Assembly (NCBI RefSeq): GCF_030159255.1
Contig: NZ_BSCT01000002.1
Location: 310,001 to 374,000 of the forward strand
Reading direction: 5' to 3'
DNA length: 64,000 nt
Origin: Bradyrhizobium sp. SSBR45G
Lineage (GTDB): Bacteria > Pseudomonadota > Alphaproteobacteria > Rhizobiales > Xanthobacteraceae
In this document: positions 55,725 through 64,000 of the stretch, piece by piece
How positions within the stretch are numbered: position 1 is the first letter of the stretch
How the letters are laid out: every line of letters starts with the position of its first letter
Position numbers and translations under genes: made by a program
The notes under the pieces: generated by a model
Database searches by the model: none
The model's input: only the letters and a program-made list of their open reading frames with translations
What the model was told of the DNA's origin: nothing

Positions 55725-56867
55725 ATGGCAAGCTTGGCGGAACTGCGCATGGAAGAGCCCGACGAGATCGCGGCGAGCGAGCCCGAGGTGCGCCCCGAAG
55801 CGTTGCGCATCCTTGAGGCTCTCCTGTTTGCTTCGGCCGAGCCGTTGGAGCAGGCCGCACTCGCCAAGCGTATGCCTGAAGGTGTCGATATCAAGGCCGC
55901 GCTGGCGCAGCTGCAGGCGGAATATGCCCATCGCGGCGTCAACCTCGTGCGCGTTGCTAACAAGTGGACCTTCCGCACCGCCGGCGATCTCGCCTGGCTG
56001 ATGACCCGCGAGAGCACCGAGACGCGCAAGCTGTCGCGCGCGGCCATCGAGGTGCTGGCGATCGTTGCCTACCATCAGCCGGTGACGCGGGCTGAGATCG
56101 AAGAGATCCGCGGCGTCGTGACGTCCAAGGGAACGCTGGACGTGCTGCTGGAGACGGGCTGGATCAAGCCGCGTGGGCGCCGCAAGACCCCGGGTCGGCC
56201 GCTGACCTTTGGTACGACGGATGCCTTCCTGACCCAGTTCAGCCTGGAGACCCTGGGCGATCTGCCCGGTCTGGAGGAGCTGAAGGGCACGGGCCTGCTG
56301 GATTCCCGCCTGCCCACCGGCTTTACGGTTCCGACGCCGTCCGACGATCCGACCTTGCGCGAGGACGAGGAGCCGCTGGACCCGGGTGATCTCGATCTGG
56401 CGCTCGCGCCGGCGGTCGAGGCCGAAGCCGGGGAGGCCGAGTCTGAAGACGAAGGCTCGGCAGAGGCCGAAACGGCTGAGCTGGAGGTCGGTGCCATCTC
56501 CGAAACGGCCGAGGCAGCAACAGCCGAGGTCGAGGCGGCCGTCGGGGACGACGAGGCAAGTGTGGAGGCCCTCCTTGGCGATCTGGAGCTGCCGCGCACG
56601 GACGCGGACAGCGAGACTGCCGAAGACGAGATCGTCGAGGTCAGCTTGGCGGTCGAGGCGTTCGCCGCCGAGCAGGACGATGAAGCTGCCGATGAGCCGG
56701 CCGACGAGGCCGTTGCGGAAACCGCTGAGCTTGCGGCGGAGGTCGACGTTCAGGCCGACGGTGAGGTTGCGGCCGATGACGCCGCGGCGGACGACGAGAT
56801 CGACGGGACGCACGACGAGGGTGACCGTGATACCGACGAGGACGACTCGTCGCACCGCGAGGAATAG
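55725..56867 (+). CDS. scpB: segregation and condensation protein B with long acidic tail
   Basis: A 380-residue protein. The ScpB core of two winged helices covers residues about 20-200 (RILEALLFASAEPLEQAALA, AIEVLAIVAYHQPVTRAEIE, IRGVVTSKGTLDVLLE, KTPGRPLTFGTTDAFL). Ordinary ScpB is about 180-240 residues. The remaining 165 residues are an Ala/Glu/Asp-rich acidic tail with no predicted fold. AAGGAGA precedes the chosen ATG by seven bases. It acts with ScpA in the condensin complex. Confidence 0.94.
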   Translation: MASLAELRMEEPDEIAASEPEVRPEALRILEALLFASAEPLEQAALAKRMPEGVDIKAALAQLQAEYAHRGVNLVRVANKWTFRTAGDLAWLMTRESTETRKLSRAAIEVLAIVAYHQPVTRAEIEEIRGVVTSKGTLDVLLETGWIKPRGRRKTPGRPLTFGTTDAFLTQFSLETLGDLPGLEELKGTGLLDSRLPTGFTVPTPSDDPTLREDEEPLDPGDLDLALAPAVEAEAGEAESEDEGSAEAETAELEVGAISETAEAATAEVEAAVGDDEASVEALLGDLELPRTDADSETAEDEIVEVSLAVEAFAAEQDDEAADEPADEAVAETAELAAEVDVQADGEVAADDAAADDEIDGTHDEGDRDTDEDDSSHREE

Positions 56868-57147
56868 CGGCCGCCTGGCCGTTAACACTCGCGTTATTGC
56901 GTAGCTCCGGCCGTGATTTGGCGGAGCTTGAGTGCTTGTTTTTGGGGGCGGTGACGCCTACCTTCCGCCCAGATCGGGCTGTCCGCGTGCCGTTTCGGCT
57001 GGTGCCGTCTTCCGTTCGTGTTGCTGTTTCGCAACCGGATGCTAGAAGCGAAGTGTCGCGGGCAAGTCCATGGATATGGCGCGGTTTCGGCGGTAGCGTC
57101 GACGGGCAGTCGGGTGATGGCTGCGCCGGTGTTTGGAGGGTTGCAGG

Positions 57148-57381
57148 ATGGGTTCGCTTAGCATTTGGCACTGGATCTTGGTGATCGCGGTCGTCCTGCT
57201 GTTGTTCGGGCGCGGCAAGATCTCCGATCTGATGGGAGACGTTGCGCAGGGCATCAAGGCCTTCAAGAAGGGCATGCAGGACGACGACAAGGCGCCGGAG
57301 AAGACCGAGCCGGTCAAGTCGATCGATCATGGCGCGACGCCTTCAGCCACCCGCACGGATGTCGGCAGCAAGGCCGTTTGA
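57148..57381 (+). CDS. tatA: twin-arginine translocase subunit TatA
   Basis: A 77-residue TatA. A short membrane helix ([18 protein letters not shown], about 7-24) contains the conserved FG hinge. An amphipathic helix follows ([19 protein letters not shown]) and then a charged tail. GGAGGG precedes the ATG. TatA polymerises to form the passage for folded proteins. The window encodes several Tat substrates: the MBL hydrolase, the amide-binding protein and probably the beta-lactamase. The 280-base gap before it should contain the tat promoter; no other feature is seen there. Confidence 0.95.
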   Translation: MGSLSIWHWILVIAVVLLLFGRGKISDLMGDVAQGIKAFKKGMQDDDKAPEKTEPVKSIDHGATPSATRTDVGSKAV

Positions 57382-57493
57382 TCTGCTGTTGATGAGGCGC
57401 GGGCGGCGCGCACTCCCGCACCAGAACGGGACCTGCTCGGACAGGCCCGGGCAGGGCGGGATCAGAGGCGTCGGCGCGGTGGCGGGTTTTTAG

Positions 57494-58039
57494 ATGTTCG
57501 ATATCGGGTGGAGTGAGCTGCTCGTCATTGGGGTCGTCGCGCTGGTCGCGATCGGTCCCAAGGAGCTTCCCGGCGTGCTGCGCACGATCGGGCAGTGGAT
57601 GGGCAAGGCCCGCCGGATGGCCTCGGAGTTCCAGAGCCAGTTCCAGGAGGCGATGCGCGAGGCCGAGATGGCCGACCTCAAGAAGAGCTTCGATGAGGTG
57701 AAGGAAGCCGCCAGCGGTTTCTCTCCGGCCGGCATGATGTCCTCGCTGCAGCGTGATGTCGACAAGGCGCTGGACATCGAGGGGGTCAACAAGCCTGCCG
57801 AGACGGCCGTGCCCGCCGCTGATGCAGTCCCGTCCTCTGACACTGTCGTGTCCTCGCCCGAGACACCCGTGATCCCGACCACCCCCGAAGCTCCGCGCCC
57901 CGAAACCTTCGTGGAGGCGGAAGCTCATCAGGCCGTTGGCGAGCCGCTGGCGATCGTGCGCGAGATCAAGCCCGAGCCGCAGCCCGACGTGTCGGCGCCG
58001 GCCGAGGCCGAACGCCTGAAGGACGCCAAAGCGTCATGA
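57494..58039 (+). CDS. tatB: twin-arginine translocase subunit TatB
   Basis: A 181-residue TatB. The N-terminal [20 protein letters not shown] membrane helix with conserved Glu (E8) and GPKELP hinge is diagnostic. A long amphipathic region ([19 protein letters not shown]) and a variable Pro/Glu/Ala tail follow. TatB forms the signal-recognition complex with TatC, whose start overlaps its stop (ATGA). Confidence 0.95.
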   Translation: MFDIGWSELLVIGVVALVAIGPKELPGVLRTIGQWMGKARRMASEFQSQFQEAMREAEMADLKKSFDEVKEAASGFSPAGMMSSLQRDVDKALDIEGVNKPAETAVPAADAVPSSDTVVSSPETPVIPTTPEAPRPETFVEAEAHQAVGEPLAIVREIKPEPQPDVSAPAEAERLKDAKAS

Positions 58040-58857
58040 CCGTCGACGACATCGAGGCGAGCAAAGCCCCCCTGATGGACCACCTGATCGAGCTGCGGTC
58101 GCGGCTCATCAAGGCGCTGATCGGCTTCGGCCTGGCCTTCATCTTCTGCTTCTTCTTCGCCAAGCAGATCTACAACATCCTGGTGCTGCCGTTCGTCTGG
58201 GTCGCCGGCCCTGAGAACAGCAAGTTCATCTACACGCAGCTGCTCGAATACTTCATCACGCAGCTGAAGCTTGCGATGTTCGGGGCCGGATTTCTCTCGT
58301 TCCCGATCATCGCCACGCAGATCTACATGTTCGTGGCGCCCGGGCTCTATCGCCACGAGCGCAATGCCTTCCTGCCCTATTTGGTGGCGACCCCAGTCTT
58401 CTTTGTGCTCGGCGCCATGCTGGTCTATTTCGCCGTGTGGCCGATGCTGGTGCGCTTCTCGCTCGGCATGCAGCAGCTCGGCGGCCCAGAGACCGCGCAG
58501 ATCGCGCTGATGCCCAAGGTCGGCGAATATCTGTCGCTGATGATGTCGCTCATCTTCGCGTTCGGCATCGCCTTCCAGCTTCCCGTGATCCTGACGTTGC
58601 TCGGCCGGATCGGCATCGTGACGTCGCAGATGCTGAAGGAGAAACGACGCTACTTCATCGTCCTCGCCTTCATCATCGCCGCCGTCCTGACGCCGCCCGA
58701 CGTCCTCAGCATGACGTCGTTGGCAATCCCGCTGGTGGCCCTTTATGAGGGCGCGATCATCGCGGTGGGCTTTGTCGAGAAGCAGGCGGCTGCGGCCAAG
58801 GCCAAATCCGGCTCATCGTCCGGCTCCGGCAACCTGCCGTCCAATCCGTCCGAGTAG
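58036..58857 (+). CDS. tatC: twin-arginine translocase subunit TatC
   Basis: A 273-residue six-helix membrane protein that recognises the RR motif of Tat signals. The N-terminal [20 protein letters not shown] (conserved HLxELRxR) and [19 protein letters not shown] are typical. [19 protein letters not shown] marks the last helices. The C-terminal tail is a short basic/Ser-Gly stretch. A GC hairpin (58869-58886) follows, but without a T run. Confidence 0.96.
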   Translation: MTVDDIEASKAPLMDHLIELRSRLIKALIGFGLAFIFCFFFAKQIYNILVLPFVWVAGPENSKFIYTQLLEYFITQLKLAMFGAGFLSFPIIATQIYMFVAPGLYRHERNAFLPYLVATPVFFVLGAMLVYFAVWPMLVRFSLGMQQLGGPETAQIALMPKVGEYLSLMMSLIFAFGIAFQLPVILTLLGRIGIVTSQMLKEKRRYFIVLAFIIAAVLTPPDVLSMTSLAIPLVALYEGAIIAVGFVEKQAAAAKAKSGSSSGSGNLPSNPSE

Positions 58858-58914
58858 GGCGGTCTGGCGGCCCGGACCCCCGGGCCTGTTCCCATCGGCT
58901 GCCATTCGCGGTAG

Positions 58915-60309
<1,395 letters not shown>

Positions 60310-60410
60310 GGCCGCGGAAAACGCCTCCGGGCTGTCGCCGCCATTGCGCGGCGGCAGCTTGGTCGTATCCTCGGGTCTGCTCAGCAATCGCTTGTCAGAC
60401 ACCGGCGGCC

Positions 60411-60767
60411 ATGGCCCTGCATCGGGATATTTTCTGGATCGGACGGCAATGGGCCGTCACCGGCTCCGGCATCCAGGCGGTCGATCAGCGCCTGAAGGGC
60501 GCGTTCGACATCGATCGTGCCGCGGTGTGGGATGACGGCGTGTTCGATACCGTTCGCGATCAGGCCTGGTTCAACGCCGCCGATTTCGAGAAGGCCCTGA
60601 ATGTCGCGCGGGCGCGGTTTCCGTCTGCGCCTCCTCGCGAGCCCGACGCGCCGGCGCCGGTCCGTCCGCAGGCACCGGAGGCCCCTCCCGCACCTGCGGT
60701 CTCGCTCCAGATCGGCACGCGAGGCAGGCTCGCCAGGTTCCTGCCGCAATGGCGGATCCGGCCTTGA
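60411..60767 (+). CDS. 118-residue protein of unknown function
   Basis: A small soluble protein starting HRDIFWIGRQWAVTGSGIQAVDQRLKGAFDID, with a C-terminal half very rich in Pro and Ala and a basic end (GRLARFLPQWRIRP). No signal peptide, membrane segment or known domain is visible. It lies between serS and surE on the same strand, a position where bradyrhizobia often carry such a protein. No function can be proposed. Confidence 0.65.
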   Translation: MALHRDIFWIGRQWAVTGSGIQAVDQRLKGAFDIDRAAVWDDGVFDTVRDQAWFNAADFEKALNVARARFPSAPPREPDAPAPVRPQAPEAPPAPAVSLQIGTRGRLARFLPQWRIRP

Positions 60768-60857
60768 GGCGCTGAAGCGGGCCGACTCCGCCGGTTTGCC
60801 TCGGTGCTGCGCAGCAGATAAGACACCTCGTCGATCGAACGGGATGGAAAGGTGGCC

Positions 60858-61625
60858 ATGCGGATTCTCTGCACCAATGACGACGGGATCCATGCGCCGG
60901 GCCTGAAAGTGATCGAGGAGATCGCGCGCGCGCTGTCCGACGACGTCTGGATCGTCGCCCCCGAGCTCGACCAGAGCGGCGTGTCGCATTCGCTCTCGCT
61001 CAACGATCCCTTGCGGCTGCGCGAGGTCGGCCCGCGCCACTTTGCGGTGCGCGGCACCCCGACGGACTGCGTCATCATGGGCGCCCGTCATATCCTGGGG
61101 GAGAAGCGCCCGGATCTGGTGCTGTCCGGCGTGAACAAGGGCCGCAACGTCGCCGAGGACGTGGTCTATTCGGGGACCATTGCCGGCGCTCTCGAGGGCA
61201 CGATTCTCGGCCTGCCGTCGTTTGCGCTGTCGCAGGAGTTCAGCATCGCGACCCGCGACAAGCCGTCCTGGGACACCGCGCTCAAGTTCGGGCCGCAGAT
61301 CGTGCGCAAGGTGCTGGAGGCCGGGGTGCCGAAGAGCACGGTGATCAACGTCAACTTTCCGTCCTGTGCGCCGGACCAGGTGAGGGGCATCGTGGTGACG
61401 CGCCAGGGCAAGCGCAATCTCGGCTTCCTCAAGGTCGACGAGCGCCGCGACGGCCGCGGCAATCCGTATTTCTGGATCGGCTTCGACCGCGCCGCGGCGC
61501 TCGACGTGCCCGATGAAGGGACGGATCTCGCCGCGCTGGCGGCGCATTACGTGTCCGTGACGCCGCTCCGCCTCGACCGCACCGACGAGGCGTTCTCCAG
61601 CAAGCTCAGTGACATTCTCGGCTGA
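60858..61625 (+). CDS. surE: 5'/3'-nucleotidase SurE
   Basis: A 255-residue survival protein E, a metal-dependent nucleoside-5'/3'-monophosphatase. The active-site motif TNDDGIHAPG is at about residues 6-15, with VAPELDQSGVSHSLS, GTPTDCVIMGA and VLSGVNKGRNVAEDVVYSGT. The ATG following AAAGG is preferred; a GTG two codons upstream is possible. SurE genes commonly sit just before pcm; here a regulator gene intervenes on the opposite strand. Confidence 0.96.
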   Translation: MRILCTNDDGIHAPGLKVIEEIARALSDDVWIVAPELDQSGVSHSLSLNDPLRLREVGPRHFAVRGTPTDCVIMGARHILGEKRPDLVLSGVNKGRNVAEDVVYSGTIAGALEGTILGLPSFALSQEFSIATRDKPSWDTALKFGPQIVRKVLEAGVPKSTVINVNFPSCAPDQVRGIVVTRQGKRNLGFLKVDERRDGRGNPYFWIGFDRAAALDVPDEGTDLAALAAHYVSVTPLRLDRTDEAFSSKLSDILG

Positions 61626-61640
61626 GACGTCTTTCTCCGC

Positions 61641-62024
61641 CTAGCCCTGAGGCTCGGCACCGCGCAGGGCATGCTCGATCGCCTTGCTGAGCGTCTCGAG
61701 CTGGAATGGCTTCTGCAGCGCAGGACGGTCGCGATAGTCCTCGGGCAATCCGGACGAGCCGTAGCCGGTTGCAAAGATGAAGGGCCGGTTGCGCGCCTTG
61801 ATGAGATCCGCCACCGGCGAAATCACCTTGCCGTTGACGTTGACGTCGAGAATGGCGACGTCGAAATAGGTGCTCTCGGCCAGCCGCATCGCTTCGCCGA
61901 TCTCGCCAGCCTCGGCTGCGACGGTGTAGCCGAGCTCTTCGAGCATGTCGGCCACCATCATTCTGATCATGACTTCGTCTTCAACCAGAAACACAGAGCC
62001 GCGCGGCGGCCGCGTTGCAGTCAT
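61641..62024 (-). CDS. single-domain response regulator
   Basis: A 127-residue stand-alone receiver. The acidic pair is in FLVEDEVMIR, the phospho-acceptor Asp in DVAILDVNVNGK, the Thr in FATGYGSSGL, and the conserved Lys in LQKPFQLE. No output domain is present. The VNVNGK and FATGYG variants mark a receiver group frequent in Bradyrhizobium and Methylobacterium, often paired with HWE/HisKA2 kinases. AAGGA precedes the ATG. It converges with surE and diverges from pcm. Confidence 0.93.
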   Translation of the reverse strand: MTATRPPRGSVFLVEDEVMIRMMVADMLEELGYTVAAEAGEIGEAMRLAESTYFDVAILDVNVNGKVISPVADLIKARNRPFIFATGYGSSGLPEDYRDRPALQKPFQLETLSKAIEHALRGAEPQG

Positions 62025-62280
62025 GATGTCAGTCCTTGCCCATACCCGATCTGACGGTCGCAAATAACGGCTTATGGCGCAACGTCAACGACGTTGTCTT
62101 TGCAGCCGTCACCCTGCGGCGCGGGCAAAATCGGCCCATAAGGTCAACCGATTCGAATGCACTTGGTTCCTCGCCTGGAACGGCTTTCGGGCGGAAGGGC
62201 TTGAGCGGCCCGGTCGCAGCTTCCGGTAGATGCCCGGAGGCTGTTGAAAAGCGGTGCGCAATACCGGGGGGCCGTCTAGA

Positions 62281-62295
62281 TTGGCGTCACGCCAA
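62281..62295. promoter_or_regulatory. 15-base palindrome before pcm
   Basis: TTGGCGT-C-ACGCCAA is a perfect inverted repeat 14 bases before the annotated pcm ATG. No ribosome binding site is visible in this region. It may be an operator or an RNA hairpin near the start. Confidence 0.4.
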
Positions 62296-62309
62296 CAACC
62301 GACATCGCG

Positions 62310-62957
62310 ATGCCCCCGACTGCTCCGCCCGAGAAGATGATGTTTCAGCTGACCCTGCGTCGGCGTGGAATCAGCGATCAGGCCGTGCTGCGGGCGATGG
62401 AGGAGGTGCCGCGGGAGGAGTTCGTCCTGCCGGCCGATCGTCCGGACGCCTATCGCGACAGCGCCATGGCGATCGCCTGCGGCCAGACGATCAGCCAGCC
62501 CTTCGTCGTCGCCTATATGACGGAGCAGCTCAAGCTGCAGAAGACCCATCGCGTGCTCGAAATCGGCACCGGGTCGGGCTACCAGGCCGCGATTCTGTCC
62601 CGGCTGACGGCCCACGTCCTGACGGTCGAGCGTTTCAGGACATTGGCCGACAAGGCCAGGGAGCGGCTGGAGAAGCTGAACTGCTTCAATGTCGAGGTTA
62701 TGCTGGGCGACGGCTACGCGCTGCCGCCTGGTGCCGGCCAGTTCGACCGCATCATCGTGACCGCCGCGATGGACGAAATTCCCCAGAGCCTGGTCGACCG
62801 GTTGGAGCCCGACGGTATCCTGATGGCGCCGGTGGGGCCTCATCACGGGGTGCAGACCCTCGTCCGGGTCGTCAGGAGCGGCGATCGGTTCGAGCGGAAG
62901 GAGCTCGTCGACGTGCGATTTGTGCCGGCAATTCCGGGGATTGCACGCGAACTTTAA
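62310..62957 (+). CDS. pcm: protein-L-isoaspartate O-methyltransferase
   Basis: A 215-residue SAM-dependent methyltransferase that repairs isoaspartyl residues. The SAM loop is [16 protein letters not shown] (about 82-97). [18 protein letters not shown] is the Pcm-specific substrate motif; [14 protein letters not shown] is motif II. The first ATG has no ribosome binding site, and ATGs nine and ten codons later are possible starts. The divergent regulator gene shares its upstream region. Confidence 0.95.
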   Translation: MPPTAPPEKMMFQLTLRRRGISDQAVLRAMEEVPREEFVLPADRPDAYRDSAMAIACGQTISQPFVVAYMTEQLKLQKTHRVLEIGTGSGYQAAILSRLTAHVLTVERFRTLADKARERLEKLNCFNVEVMLGDGYALPPGAGQFDRIIVTAAMDEIPQSLVDRLEPDGILMAPVGPHHGVQTLVRVVRSGDRFERKELVDVRFVPAIPGIAREL

Positions 62958-62997
62958 ACGAGCGGATCAGCAGGCCCGCCAACGCTTTATTCGCGGC

Positions 62998-63012
62998 TTA
63001 AGCGCTTATTTA
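62998..63012 (+). promoter_or_regulatory. weak CtrA-like box before the LysM lipoprotein
   Basis: TTAA, seven bases, then TTTA matches TTAA-N7-TTAA at seven of eight positions, about 55 bases before the ATG. The surrounding 107-base gap is AT-richer than its neighbours and should hold the promoter. Confidence 0.3.
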
Positions 63013-63064
63013 CCGCGGCTGTGTTTACTCGAATTCGTTGTTTGTTGCGTACGAGTGAGTAACC

Positions 63065-64000
63065 ATGCCCGCTACCGTCGAGTTGCTTCGCTCGCGCCGC
63101 TTGCCGCAGGTTGCGGTGCTGGCGCTGATGTCGTTCGGCGTTGCCGGCTGCAGCGCCGACATGTCGTCGCGGCTGTCGCAGACGCAAAATCCGTTTTCCA
63201 ACCCCTTTGCATCCGACTCTACCGGTTCGGTGCAGGCGCAGCCTGCCCGGCAGCACCAACAATACACGCCGGCGCCCGCGCCGGTGCCGAGCTATTCCAC
63301 CTCTGCGTTGCCGCCACCGGCCGTTGGAGCGCCTCAGTCCTATCCATCCGGAGGCGGCGCGGGAGGCATTGCGTCGGGCGGACGCGGCGTCGCGTCCTAC
63401 GCGCCCCCCGCATCAGTCCCGGCGCCCCAGACCTATGCGCCGCCGGCGACCCATGCGTACGCGCCGCCGGCGCAGCCGCAGCTCGAGGCCACGGGCGCCG
63501 TGCCGCCGCGCTCGGTCGCCGCAGCGCGGCCCTCGGGCGGCACCAAGATCATCGTCGGCACCAGCGACACGCTCGACATCCTGGCCAAACGCTATCGCGT
63601 GACGCCGGCCGAGATCATGGCCGCCAATGGCTACAAGGGGCCGCGCGCGCTGTCGCCCGGCCAGCAGCTGATCATTCCGCACCCGGGCACAGTCGCAGCC
63701 GCGCCTGCCGTCCAGCCCGTTGCGGCGCCGGTTGCTGCAGCTCCGATGGCTGCGCCGGTCGCGCCTCGGCCGATGGCGGTCGCCGCGCCCGCGACACCGG
63801 CGACCATTCACTTCGTCAATCGCGGCGACACGCTGGCCAGCATCGCACGGCAGAACCACGTCTCGCCGGCTGAGCTCGCGCGCGCCAATAATCTCGATCA
63901 GGCGTCTCCCCTGAAGCTCGGTGCCAGGCTGACCGTCCCTGGCAAGGCCGCAGCGGTCGCTGCGCCCGTGGCTCCGGTCGCAACCGTTCCCCAGGCGGTT
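63065..64000 (+). CDS. LysM-domain envelope lipoprotein, NlpD-like (3' end outside window)
   Basis: The frame is open from this ATG to the window end (312 residues seen). A signal sequence ends in a lipobox, GVAGC (about residues 26-30), so the mature protein is probably lipidated. A Pro/Ala/Tyr-rich linker follows, then two LysM repeats: GTSDTLDILAKRYRVTPAEI near 165 and NRGDTLASIARQNHVSPAEL near 250. The gene order surE-pcm-nlpD and the double LysM suggest a C-terminal M23 (LytM) domain beyond the window, acting as an amidase activator or endopeptidase at division. GAGTGAG precedes the ATG. Confidence 0.88.
   Translation, partial: MPATVELLRSRRLPQVAVLALMSFGVAGCSADMSSRLSQTQNPFSNPFASDSTGSVQAQPARQHQQYTPAPAPVPSYSTSALPPPAVGAPQSYPSGGGAGGIASGGRGVASYAPPASVPAPQTYAPPATHAYAPPAQPQLEATGAVPPRSVAAARPSGGTKIIVGTSDTLDILAKRYRVTPAEIMAANGYKGPRALSPGQQLIIPHPGTVAAAPAVQPVAAPVAAAPMAAPVAPRPMAVAAPATPATIHFVNRGDTLASIARQNHVSPAELARANNLDQASPLKLGARLTVPGKAAAVAAPVAPVATVPQAV

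Overview
The window is about 66% GC and carries gene neighbourhoods typical of the Rhizobiales: eno / ftsB / pdhA-pdhB-DUF5076-pdhC-lpd, and dgt-argS-SPOR-nagZ-scpA-scpB-tatA-tatB-tatC-serS-surE-pcm-LysM lipoprotein. The intergenic palindromic repeats, the E1-beta with its own lipoyl domain and the perfect FixK/FNR boxes all point to Bradyrhizobium or a close relative in the Nitrobacteraceae. The species assignment is inference from gene content and was not searched.

Region 1 (1-18,905): central metabolism. It holds the 3' part of enolase, a zinc-free MDR reductase, a Tat-exported metallo-beta-lactamase-fold hydrolase, a serine hydrolase, a ChrR-like flavin reductase, a class II aldolase, ftsB behind a CtrA-like box, the complete pyruvate dehydrogenase operon with two extra small genes, a threonine synthase-like enzyme, a Bug-type solute-binding protein, ilvD overlapping a Sel1-repeat protein, and an acetyltransferase.

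Region 2 (about 19,148-32,379): a 13-kb, all-plus-strand nitrogen-acquisition locus. In order it holds a cytoplasmic AmiC-like amide sensor, a Tat-exported amide/urea binding protein, two permeases, two ATPases, an amidase-signature amidase, an ABM-fold protein, then ureE-ureF-ureAB(fused)-ureC-ureG-ureD. The urease is divergent in sequence but keeps every nickel and catalytic residue. A 480-bp array of palindromic repeats separates the transport/amidase half from the urease half. This locus is the best candidate for an under-described system.

Region 3 (32,334-45,403): accessory genes, mostly on the minus strand. They are a class A beta-lactamase overlapping ureD tail to tail, xthA, a stand-alone ferritin-like protein, a [2Fe-2S] ferredoxin-ferritin fusion preceded by two FixK/FNR boxes, a styrene-monooxygenase-like StyA/StyB pair with a divergent LysR, a membrane protein, a phosphoesterase, a TetR/amidohydrolase divergent pair with two overlapping operators, and PBP1A. 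The gaps here are full of palindromic repeats.

Region 4 (46,360-64,000): a membrane hybrid histidine kinase, erpA, then the housekeeping block from dgt to a LysM lipoprotein cut by the window end. A single-domain response regulator sits on the opposite strand between surE and pcm.

No tRNA, rRNA, CRISPR array, complete insertion sequence or phage gene was seen.
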